Of a stretch of 6,762 nt of DNA, positions 1 through 5,634 are shown piece by piece. This stretch comes from Ktedonobacterales bacterium (GTDB taxonomy: Bacteria > Chloroflexota > Ktedonobacteria > Ktedonobacterales > JACDGC01): assembly GCA_013815535.1 (NCBI GenBank), contig JACDGC010000210.1:1-6762 (forward strand). The letters are read 5' to 3'. Numbering within the stretch: position 1 is the stretch's first letter; each line of letters opens with the position of its first letter. The translations under genes were made by a program, and so were the position numbers. The notes beneath the pieces are model-generated. The model was given only the letters and a program-made list of their open reading frames with translations. It had not been told where the DNA came from and did not search any database.

Positions 1-2444
1 ATCCTCCGGGGAGCGGCCCACGCCCGGCAGGCGGCTCCAATGGTGGCGGCTATAACAATGGTCCGCGTCCAGCGGGTGGCCCCAACAGTGGCCCACCTCG
101 TCCCTATGGCCCCAATAGCCGCCCAGCGGGTGGCCCCAACGGCGGTGGCGGTTACAACAATGGCCCACGCCCGGCAGGTGGCCCCAATGGCGGTGGTGGT
201 TACAACAATGGCCCACGTCCAGCGGGCGGCCCGAATGGTGGCGGTGGTTTCAATGGTCCCCGTCCGGCAGGCGGCCCGAATGGTGGCGGTGGTTTCAATA
301 ATGGTCCCCGTCCGGCGGGTGGCCCCAATGGTGGCGGTGGTTTTGGTAATAATCGCCCCGGTGGTGCCCCTGGTGGTGGCTTCGGCGGTGGGCGCCCCGG
401 TGGTGCTCCGGGTGGTCCCGGCGGTGGCTTTGGCGGCGGAAGGCCCGGTGCACCCAGCACTGGGACGGGACGTCCCGGCGGTGGCTTCGGCGGTGGACGC
501 CCCGGCGGCGGTGGCGGGCGTCCCGGTGGTGGCTATGGTGGTGGTCGCCCGGGTGGGGCCAGTGGTCGCCCCGGTGCCGTCCCTGGCGCAGGTGGCGGTG
601 GTCGCAGCGGCGGACGCGGTCGTGGCCGTGGCAACAGCCGTGGCGGACCCAACGCGGGTGGGCCGCGTGGCGCAGCGGCAACCAAGACGCGCGTCACCGG
701 ACCCATCACGCTGCCCTCATCGATGCTCGTCAAAGACCTGGCTGAGATGTTGGAAGTCTCGACCAACGAGATCATCATGAAGTTGATCGCGCAGGGCGTC
801 TTCGCCAACGTCAATCAGGTCATTGATTATAAGGTATCGTCGGCGGTGGCGACCGAGATGGGGTTCGAGCCAACCGAGGCCGCGCCCGCGCCGACCGCTT
901 CGGCTGCCAAGACCGAAATGGTCAGCCAACCCGTCAAGGGGGCCGTCCAGACCCCGCGCTCCATCCGCCCGCCCGTGGTGACGGTGATGGGCCACGTCGA
1001 CCATGGCAAGACGTCGCTGCTCGACGCCATACGCAAGACGAAGGTCGCGGCGGGTGAGGCGGGTGGCATCACCCAACACATCGGTGCCTATCAGGTCGAG
1101 ACGACGGATGGTCGCCCAGTCACCTTCCTCGACACCCCTGGCCACGAAGCCTTCACAGCGATGCGCGCACGTGGCGCGCGGGTGACGGATGTGGCGGTCA
1201 TCGTGGTGGCGGCGGATGACGGCGTCATGCCGCAGACCATCGAGGCCATCGATCATGCACGTGCGGCGCAGGTGCCCATCCTCGTCGCGCTGAACAAGAT
1301 CGACAAGGAGAATGCCAACCCGGATTTCGTCAAGAATCAGTTGGCTGAACACAACGTCATCATCGAGGAATACGGTGGTGATGTCGTGATGGCCCCCGTC
1401 TCGGCGAAAAAAGGCATCGGCATCGAAGAGTTGCTCGAAATGGTGCTGCTCGTCGCGGACGTGCAAGACCTCAGCGCGAATGCAGAGGGCCATGCCGTTG
1501 GCACCGTGCTCGAGGCGCGCGTCGACAAGAACGCGGGCATCCTCGCGAACTTGCTGGTGCAAGATGGCACGCTCAAGATCGGTGACATCATCGTCATCGG
1601 GACGCGCAGCGGCAAGGTCCGCGCCATGTTTGATGATACCGGCGCACGCATCAAAAGCGCCGGACCCAGCACGCCCGTCAGCGTGTTGGCCATGAGTGAG
1701 GTCCCCGATGCGGGCGACCAATTCAACATGGTCGCGGATGAACGTGCTGCCCGCACCTTGATCGAGCAGCATCGCCAGGAAGCCGCCAGCGCCAACGCGG
1801 TGGTCACGCTGGATACCCTCTATACGCAGATGCAGCAAGGTAAGGTCAAAGAACTGAACCTGTTGCTGAAATCCGACGTGCAGGGTTCGATGGACGCGCT
1901 GCATCAGGTGCTGAGCAAGGTGGGCACCGAGCAACTGAAGGTGCGCCTCATCCATGAAGCGGTCGGCAACATCTCGGAGGCCGATGTGCATCTCGCCTCG
2001 GCATCAGGGGCGATCATCATTGGCTTCAATGTGAAGCCCGATGGTGCGGCACTGCGACTGGCCCAGAATGAGCATGTCGACATTCGCTTCTATGATGTCA
2101 TCTACAAACTGGTGGATGACATCGAAGCGGCTCTCAACGGCTTGCTGGAACCCGTCTATAAAGAAGTGGTGGAAGGCCACGGCGAGATCTTGCAGACCTT
2201 CAAGTCGGGCAAGACGGTCATCGGCGGCACCCGCGTCACCGATGGCAAACTCAGCCGCTCCGCGATGGTGCGTGTCATGCGCGCTGGCAAAGAGGTCTAT
2301 TCGGGGACCATCAGTTCGCTCAAACGCGGCAAGGATGATGCCCGTGAGGTCGCCACTGGCTTCGAGTGCGGCTTGACGTTGGAAGATTTCAACGAGCTCC
2401 AGGTCGGCGACATCATCGAAACCAGTGTGAAGGTGCGCGTGTAG
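1..2444 (+). CDS. infB: Translation initiation factor IF-2 (5'-truncated by the window)
   Basis: This GTPase places fMet-tRNA on the 30S subunit and promotes 50S joining in the cytoplasm. The frame is open from base 3, giving 813 visible codons to the TAG at 2442-2444; the true start lies upstream. Counting visible residues, 1-220 are Gly/Pro/Arg/Asn-rich repeats. An IF2-N module follows at about 231-285 (ITLPSSMLVKDLAEMLEVS). Then come the G-domain motifs: G1 GHVDHGKT at 330-337, G2 GGITQHIGA at 354, G3 DTPGHE at 377, G4 NKID at 431 and G5 SAKKG at 467. The C-terminal half is a normal IF-2 beta-barrel and fMet-tRNA-binding region ending GDIIETSVKVRV. The ATG at 723 falls inside the IF2-N module, so calling it as the start would cut a conserved domain. 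The downstream neighbour rbfA is the usual one. The core is certain; the length of the N-terminal extension cannot be known here. Confidence 0.97.
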   Translation, partial: PPGSGPRPAGGSNGGGYNNGPRPAGGPNSGPPRPYGPNSRPAGGPNGGGGYNNGPRPAGGPNGGGGYNNGPRPAGGPNGGGGFNGPRPAGGPNGGGGFNNGPRPAGGPNGGGGFGNNRPGGAPGGGFGGGRPGGAPGGPGGGFGGGRPGAPSTGTGRPGGGFGGGRPGGGGGRPGGGYGGGRPGGASGRPGAVPGAGGGGRSGGRGRGRGNSRGGPNAGGPRGAAATKTRVTGPITLPSSMLVKDLAEMLEVSTNEIIMKLIAQGVFANVNQVIDYKVSSAVATEMGFEPTEAAPAPTASAAKTEMVSQPVKGAVQTPRSIRPPVVTVMGHVDHGKTSLLDAIRKTKVAAGEAGGITQHIGAYQVETTDGRPVTFLDTPGHEAFTAMRARGARVTDVAVIVVAADDGVMPQTIEAIDHARAAQVPILVALNKIDKENANPDFVKNQLAEHNVIIEEYGGDVVMAPVSAKKGIGIEELLEMVLLVADVQDLSANAEGHAVGTVLEARVDKNAGILANLLVQDGTLKIGDIIVIGTRSGKVRAMFDDTGARIKSAGPSTPVSVLAMSEVPDAGDQFNMVADERAARTLIEQHRQEAASANAVVTLDTLYTQMQQGKVKELNLLLKSDVQGSMDALHQVLSKVGTEQLKVRLIHEAVGNISEADVHLASASGAIIIGFNVKPDGAALRLAQNEHVDIRFYDVIYKLVDDIEAALNGLLEPVYKEVVEGHGEILQTFKSGKTVIGGTRVTDGKLSRSAMVRVMRAGKEVYSGTISSLKRGKDDAREVATGFECGLTLEDFNELQVGDIIETSVKVRV
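15..350 (+). repeat. In-frame tandem repeats in infB encoding GPRPAGGPNGGGG(Y/F)NN
   Basis: Units opening with the codons for GPRPAGG begin at about 15, 60, 162, 210, 255 and 303, with a degenerate copy (SRPAGG) near 117. Neighbouring clear copies are 45 or 48 bases apart, so the period is 15-16 codons and the frame is kept. Copies differ mainly at third codon positions (cca/ccg, gca/gcg) and by Y/F and N/NN changes. This indicates repeated duplication with selection on the protein. After 350 the pattern decays into shorter RPGG(G)FGGG-type units and then an RGG-like stretch (about 595-660) before the conserved domain. The repeat encodes a probably disordered, basic, glycine-rich linker. Confidence 0.9.
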
Positions 2445-2504
2445 CCCATCCGCGCCACTCAATGTCTGTGGCCTCTTTCAAGAGGTACGCTCGGACTAAG
2501 GATC

Positions 2505-2535
2505 GGAGGAGTGATGAGGTTCTCATCACTTCACC
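2505..2535 (+). other. Strong stem-loop between infB and rbfA
   Basis: AGTGATGAG (2510-2518) and CTCATCACT (2522-2530) are perfect reverse complements around a GTT loop. The stem can extend outward through a G-T wobble and further G-C pairs to about 2505/2535 with one mismatch. Alternatively GAGGA (2506-2510) can pair with TCCTC (2538-2542). There is no T tract, so it may act as an RNA-stability or processing element between the two genes rather than a terminator. That role is inference. Confidence 0.55.
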
Positions 2536-2575
2536 CGTCCTCGGCGTGCTCTTGTCTGCGTGCTCCGCAAGCTCG

Positions 2576-2603
2576 TTCACTCCATTGTGTAAACCTGTAT
2601 ACT
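2576..2603 (+). promoter_or_regulatory. Candidate sigma70-type promoter for rbfA-nrnA
   Basis: TTCACT (2576-2581; 4 of 6 matches to TTGACA) is followed after 16 bases by TATACT (2598-2603; 5 of 6 matches to TATAAT), in a locally AT-rich stretch. Transcription would begin near 2610, at the foot of the 2608-2625 hairpin and about 60 bases before the rbfA start. It could let rbfA and nrnA be expressed apart from infB. This is a pattern match only. Confidence 0.45.
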
Positions 2604-2607
2604 AAAA

Positions 2608-2625
2608 GGGGACAACTCTGTCCCC
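2608..2625 (+). other. Hairpin at the predicted 5' end of the rbfA transcript
   Basis: GGGGACA (2608-2614) pairs perfectly with TGTCCCC (2619-2625) around the loop ACTC. It sits just downstream of the TATACT box, so it would form the very 5' end of an mRNA started there. Protection of the 5' end is one possible role. A terminator is less likely because C residues, not T, follow the stem. Confidence 0.5.
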
Positions 2626-2672
2626 CCCATTCTTCATCATTCATGCACTTATCAGGGAGGTGCCAGACCGTT

Positions 2673-3056
2673 ATGCGCCACCGTCAACAACAACTGGGCG
2701 AAGCGATTGCCCATGAATTGAGCGACCTCATCCAAACGCGCATGCAAGACCCAAGGATCGGGTTCGCCAGCGTCACCTCCGTTGAGCTTTCAGCGGATCT
2801 GCGCCACGCGAAGGTCTTTATCAGTGTGATGGGAACTTCCGACGAGCAGACCGCCACCATGCGTGCGCTTGGCCACGGCACAGGCTTCTTGCGCCATGAG
2901 TTGGCACAACGCCTTGCCATTCGCTACACCCCCGACTTGATCTTCAAATTGGATGAATCCATGGCCCATGGGGCGCGCGTGGCAGAGTTGCTGCGCCAGA
3001 TCCACGGCGATGCCCCCACCGAAGTCGTCAGCGCGGATGAGAAGGAGCAAGCCTAA
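2673..3056 (+). CDS. rbfA: Ribosome-binding factor A
   Basis: RbfA is a small KH-like protein that binds the 30S subunit and helps mature the 5' end of 16S rRNA, notably in the cold. The product is 127 aa, close to the family's usual 115-135. Family signatures are the N-terminal helix IAHELSDLIQ, the DPRIGFASVTSVELSADLRHAKVFIS strand-helix core (seen from about residue 29), and the C-terminal TPDLIFKLDESMAHGARVAELL block matching the family's TPEL-F--D-S---G-RI--LL pattern. The ATG at 2673 is chosen because GGGAGGTG (2655-2662) lies ten bases upstream and the protein begins in family register. The frame is open back to about 2511, but that stretch is Cys/Ser-rich and unlike RbfA. nrnA follows after one base, so the two are almost certainly co-transcribed. 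Confidence 0.95.
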   Translation: MRHRQQQLGEAIAHELSDLIQTRMQDPRIGFASVTSVELSADLRHAKVFISVMGTSDEQTATMRALGHGTGFLRHELAQRLAIRYTPDLIFKLDESMAHGARVAELLRQIHGDAPTEVVSADEKEQA

Positions 3057-3057
3057 C

Positions 3058-4077
3058 ATGACGCCTGCGCTTGTCACGCTGCCCGCCGCCATTGACCCTG
3101 CCCTTGCCAGCGCCGCGCGGCGGCTGGTGGACCATGCCACGCGCATCGTCATTTTGGCGCACCAAAACCCCGATGCAGATGCCCTCGGCTCCGGGTTGGG
3201 GCTGGCCCACGCGCTACACGGCCTGGGCAAGACGGCCATCGTCGCCTGCCCCGACCCCGCGCCGCCCGACTTCGCGTCATTTCTGCCCGGCCTCGATACC
3301 GTGGTGACGACCCTGGATGGCCCACCCTTCGATCTGGTTGTGGCGCTGGATGCTGGCGAGCTGTCGCGCTATGGCGATCTCTACGCGCGCTATGCCGCTT
3401 TGCTGCGCGACGCGCCGATCCTCAATATGGATCACCACGTCACCAGCAAGGGCTGTGGTGTGGTCAACATCATCGACACCAAGGCAGCGGCGACGGCGGA
3501 ACTGCTGACGCTGTGGCTGACGCAAGAGGGCATCGCCATCAGCCACGACGCCGCGCGGTGCCTGCTGGCGGGCATCATCACCGACACGCGCGCCTTCGAG
3601 TTCGACGCCACCACCGCGCGCACCATGCTGGTCGGCTCGTACCTGATGTCGCTTGGAGCCGTCCCGCTGGATGTCATCAAGCCCATCTATCGGATGCGTT
3701 CGCTGCCCGCCGCCCGACTCTTTGGCTTGGTGGCGGCGACGCTGGCGAGCGACGTGGCTGGTCGCCTGACCTGGGCCGAGATCACCCCCGCCATGTGGGA
3801 AGCCGCCGACCTGGATGTCGGCAGCCCCGATGGCGGCGTCACCAGCTTCCTCATCGACATCACGGGCGTCGAGATCGCCATCCTCTTCCGCCAACTCACA
3901 CCAGAAAGCGTGCGCCTCAGCATCCGCACCGCTGGCGCGCAGGACGCCACCATTCTCGCTGGGCGCTTCGGCGGCGGCGGCCACCCCCGCGCCGCTGGCT
4001 GCACCATCCTCGCCCCCCTCGCCGAGGCGAAGGTGCTGGCGCTGGCAGCGGCACGCGAGCAGTTGGGGACCGACTAA
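3058..4077 (+). CDS. nrnA: DHH/DHHA1 phosphoesterase, NrnA-like oligoribonuclease/pAp phosphatase
   Basis: The product is 339 aa, typical for NrnA, which degrades 2-5-nt RNAs and in several bacteria also dephosphorylates 3'-phosphoadenosine 5'-phosphate. The metal-binding DHH motifs are intact: HQNPDADALGS (H35, D39, D41), ALDAGE (D98), MDHHVTS (D125-H126-H127) and ITDTRAFEF (D176). The C-terminal DHHA1 substrate-binding domain carries the hallmark GGGGHPRAAG at 305-314. The ATG at 3058 is preferred because AAGGAG (3042-3047, inside the end of rbfA) is correctly spaced, and longer in-frame extensions would run through rbfA. The gap to rbfA is one base, so translation is probably coupled. In many bacteria truB comes next; here it does not. 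The family is certain; the substrate range (nanoRNA, pAp or c-di-AMP-derived pApA) is inferred. Confidence 0.93.
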   Translation: MTPALVTLPAAIDPALASAARRLVDHATRIVILAHQNPDADALGSGLGLAHALHGLGKTAIVACPDPAPPDFASFLPGLDTVVTTLDGPPFDLVVALDAGELSRYGDLYARYAALLRDAPILNMDHHVTSKGCGVVNIIDTKAAATAELLTLWLTQEGIAISHDAARCLLAGIITDTRAFEFDATTARTMLVGSYLMSLGAVPLDVIKPIYRMRSLPAARLFGLVAATLASDVAGRLTWAEITPAMWEAADLDVGSPDGGVTSFLIDITGVEIAILFRQLTPESVRLSIRTAGAQDATILAGRFGGGGHPRAAGCTILAPLAEAKVLALAAAREQLGTD

Positions 4078-4334
4078 TCGAGAGGTGGCGAAGGCTGTAG
4101 CACGTTCGAGAGGCGGTACCTTATTCCGGCAATGAGAATGATGAGTAAGAAAAAAACACTCATTACCGAACAGATTGCTAATACCAAAAACAGGTTACTA
4201 GAAGCGCTAGCTATTATTGAAAAGCTAGTTCCGAAGCAAAGAAACGCCGTCAATCCAATCACTATAGCTGCCAACGACAAAAAGTAGATACGCCATTTTT
4301 TAGAAGACGTAGATGAGAATGCGACAATGAGCAT
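4074..4334 (-). CDS. Possible small two-helix membrane protein (hypothetical)
   Basis: An 86-aa frame runs on the - strand from ATG at 4334 to a TAG that overlaps the nrnA stop by four bases. It has two clear hydrophobic spans: about residues 18-35 (LSLAAIVIGLTAFLCFG) and about 48-69 (FLVLAICSVMSVFFLLIILI). Basic flanks (SSKKWR before the first, GIRYR after the second) suggest both ends face the cytoplasm. I do not recognise a family. For it: length without a stop, sensible topology, and the same strand as fic, whose stop lies 83 bases upstream, so it could be the second gene of a fic transcript. Against it: no Shine-Dalgarno sequence before the ATG, and the opposite strand carries a lysine/glutamate-rich reading that could equally be the real, broken one. 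G+C is about 38%, far below the neighbours, suggesting foreign origin or loose selection. Confidence 0.35.
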   Translation of the reverse strand: MLIVAFSSTSSKKWRIYFLSLAAIVIGLTAFLCFGTSFSIIASASSNLFLVLAICSVMSVFFLLIILIAGIRYRLSNVLQPSPPLD

Positions 4335-4417
4335 GTTTATCGAAGCACATGTTGAGATGATCCAAGTAGACTAGTTCATCGCTATCTTGCTCTCACTTAT
4401 TCCTGCAATGTATTCTA
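4078..4417. other. Low-GC island between nrnA and fic
   Basis: Bases 4141-4440 are about 38% G+C by direct count (114 of 300), while nrnA on one side and fic on the other are GC-rich. The first 40 bases after nrnA carry a near-perfect direct repeat, TCGAGAGGTGG (4078-4088) and TCGAGAGGCGG (4106-4116). The rest holds either the - strand membrane ORF or a + strand reading from ATG 4132 with one in-frame TAG. No transposase, tRNA, inverted-repeat ends or convincing terminator could be seen, although nrnA and fic are convergent here. Confidence 0.7.
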
Positions 4418-5431
4418 TCATCTATCAAGTTTTGCTGATGGGTCACCAGGCAGCCGCAGCAGTTCGTGCCGTGGCCGTCCCTGCGGATGCTCCGGATCAG
4501 CGACCTCGGCTTTATAGCGGGCGATTTCGTCTAAAGTGGTATACCACAGTTTGCCGCGCTTGATGCCGTGCAGCTTGCGACCACGGATGAGCAGCCCCAG
4601 ATAGTTCGCCGAGAAGCCAACCTGGGGGGCCAGCGCGGCGAGTGGCTGGTACGGATCATCAGGCATGATCACACAGGCTTCGAGAAAGCGATCCAGGCCG
4701 ATCTCGACAGCGCGCCCCACGAGGTCGGCCAGCGCGCGATAGTTGCCAGCGTCGGCGGCACCAAGCGCGGCAATATATTCCGCGCGCCATTCGCGCTCGA
4801 TGATCGCGGGTGGGTAGCCATCTTGCATCAAGATGAAGTTGAGTAACAGGCGACCCACCCGGCCATTGCCATCCACGAAGGGATGGATCGCTTCAAAGCC
4901 GTGGTGAGCGACGGCAGCACGCACGACGGTTGGGTACTCCCTGCCCGTTTCATTGACCCACTGGACCCATTCGCGCAGATAGCGGTCAATCAGATGCGGG
5001 GCTGGCGGGGTCATGGCCGCGCCACGGATGTGGACGGGCACTTGGCGCATGTCGCCCGGCGCGTCCAAAATCTTCGCCATCGTCACACGATGCAAGGTGA
5101 GAATGACCTCCTGGGTGATGGGGGTTTGCAAGCGCACGAGATCGAGCAGTTGGCCATACGCTCCCGCATGGTTGGTGGCTTCCAGATATTCGCGCAGGGG
5201 GTGCCCGCCTGCCGTCATGCCATATTCGATGACGAGTTGCGTCTCACGCAAGGTTAGCGTGTTGCCCTCAATGGCGTTGGAGTGGTAGGTGAAGGCGACG
5301 CGCAGGTCGTCATTCAGCCGCTGCATGACCTCAGCGGGCAGGGGACGATACCCATCGAGTTGCGCCTTCTTGGTGAGGATACGGTGGGCAAGGTGGGCGT
5401 TCATGCGCGGGATGGACGGCGGATGCGCCAT
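4418..5431 (-). CDS. Fic-domain protein (probable AMP/NMP transferase) with N-terminal inhibitory motif and C-terminal HTH-like domain
   Basis: Fic enzymes usually transfer AMP or another nucleotide to hydroxyl side chains of target proteins. The product is 337 aa. It shows an inhibitory-helix motif (S51-N-A-I-E55-G56-N57), which in the class with N-terminal inhibition places Glu near the ATP site and keeps the enzyme off. A flap region (MRQVPVHIRG, about 128-137) precedes the complete catalytic loop HPFVDGNGRVGR at 183-194, with catalytic His183, so the enzyme looks active. Residues about 262-310 (VGFSANYLGLLIRGRKL, then KLWYTTLDEIARY) resemble the compact HTH domains that read YLG-LAR-GKL--KRG--WYTT and may bind DNA. 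ATG 5431 is chosen because GAAAAGAGG sits five bases upstream; the next Met (residue 10) has no such site. The gene runs against nrnA and away from the DtxR gene. No paired antitoxin is visible; inhibition is built in. The target is unknown. Confidence 0.92.
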   Translation of the reverse strand: MAHPPSIPRMNAHLAHRILTKKAQLDGYRPLPAEVMQRLNDDLRVAFTYHSNAIEGNTLTLRETQLVIEYGMTAGGHPLREYLEATNHAGAYGQLLDLVRLQTPITQEVILTLHRVTMAKILDAPGDMRQVPVHIRGAAMTPPAPHLIDRYLREWVQWVNETGREYPTVVRAAVAHHGFEAIHPFVDGNGRVGRLLLNFILMQDGYPPAIIEREWRAEYIAALGAADAGNYRALADLVGRAVEIGLDRFLEACVIMPDDPYQPLAALAPQVGFSANYLGLLIRGRKLHGIKRGKLWYTTLDEIARYKAEVADPEHPQGRPRHELLRLPGDPSAKLDR

Positions 5432-5448
5432 ATCGGCCTCTTTTCAGG

Positions 5449-5494
5449 AAAGTGTATTGAATCATAGATCAAATATACCATTTCAATACACTTT
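5449..5494. promoter_or_regulatory. Perfect 13-bp inverted repeat at the fic promoter (candidate operator)
   Basis: AAAGTGTATTGAA (5449-5461) and TTCAATACACTTT (5482-5494) are exact reverse complements separated by 20 bases. The centres are 33 bp apart, close to three helical turns. The AT-rich spacer contains -10-like hexamers on the fic strand (TATATT, TATGAT). The proximal arm ends about 18 bases before the fic ATG, just upstream of its ribosome binding site. A dimeric or looping regulator bound here would cover the fic promoter. The HTH-like tail of Fic itself is one candidate; the DtxR-type protein is less likely because its usual sites are shorter and differently composed. The repeat is seen directly; its function is inferred. 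Confidence 0.75.
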
Positions 5495-5558
5495 TGGCGA
5501 ACGGCGGGCATAGACGGCGTGACAGCATTGGTCCTCACTTTTCCTGACAAACACCTGA

Positions 5559-5588
5559 TTGACGTAGACCATTAGGGTATGCTAATAT
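5559..5588 (+). promoter_or_regulatory. Promoter of the DtxR-family repressor gene with overlapping palindrome
   Basis: TTGACG (5559-5564; 5 of 6 matches to consensus) is followed after 18 bases by TAATAT (5583-5588; 4 of 6). Between and over the -10 lies ATTAG-N6-CTAAT (5571-5586). This resembles the TTAGG...CCTAA outline of DtxR/IdeR boxes, although inner positions differ. A repressor bound here would block polymerase, fitting metal-dependent autoregulation of the repressor and its ZIP neighbour. The promoter is well supported; the operator identity is inferred from similarity in outline only. Confidence 0.55.
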
Positions 5589-5634
5589 CTGAGTAGGCAG
5601 ATCGGGATTGTACCAGCATGGAAGAAGGCGGAAG

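Larger units (their letters stand above)
2445..2672. other. infB-rbfA intergenic region with hairpins and a promoter
   Basis: This is a 228-base gap with no convincing gene. From left to right it holds a 5-bp hairpin (2472-2485), a strong hairpin built on 2510-2530, an 8-base direct repeat GCGTGCTC at 2544-2551 and 2558-2565, a sigma70-like promoter (2576-2603), a 7-bp hairpin (2608-2625) and the rbfA ribosome binding site. None of the hairpins is followed by a clear T run, so I do not call an intrinsic terminator. Confidence 0.6.

Noticed and set aside
15..350. Regular repeats at the left edge as a possible CRISPR array
   Set aside because: The copies are contiguous with a 45/48-base period, lack unique spacers, and encode an in-frame repeat of IF-2.
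40..780. Open frame in another register through the Gly-rich repeats
   Set aside because: Its low-complexity Val/Ala/Pro product is a by-product of GC-rich repeats without stops, and the IF-2 frame continues into conserved domains.
717..1991. Long antisense open frame (424 codons) opposite infB
   Set aside because: It lies wholly opposite the certain IF-2 coding sequence. Its His/Asp/Arg-rich product is what the complement of a GC-rich gene gives, and there is no family signature.
2608..2630. Rho-independent terminator after infB
   Set aside because: The stem is perfect but is followed by C residues, not a T run, and it sits just downstream of a promoter-like -10.
2511..2672. N-terminally extended rbfA starting near 2511
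   Set aside because: The added 54 residues are Cys/Ser-rich, unlike RbfA, and cross the promoter and hairpins. The ATG at 2673 has a good ribosome binding site.
2953..3057. Earlier start for nrnA inside rbfA
   Set aside because: The extension is a frame-shifted reading of rbfA. The Shine-Dalgarno sequence at 3042-3047 points to ATG 3058.
3513..4100. 195-codon frame overlapping nrnA on the same strand
   Set aside because: Its Arg/His-rich product has no domain, while the overlapping frame carries all DHH and DHHA1 motifs.
5608..5634. TTG start giving nine extra residues on the DtxR-type repressor
   Set aside because: Starting at 5635 aligns every metal ligand with DtxR numbering, and purine-rich sequence lies directly before it.
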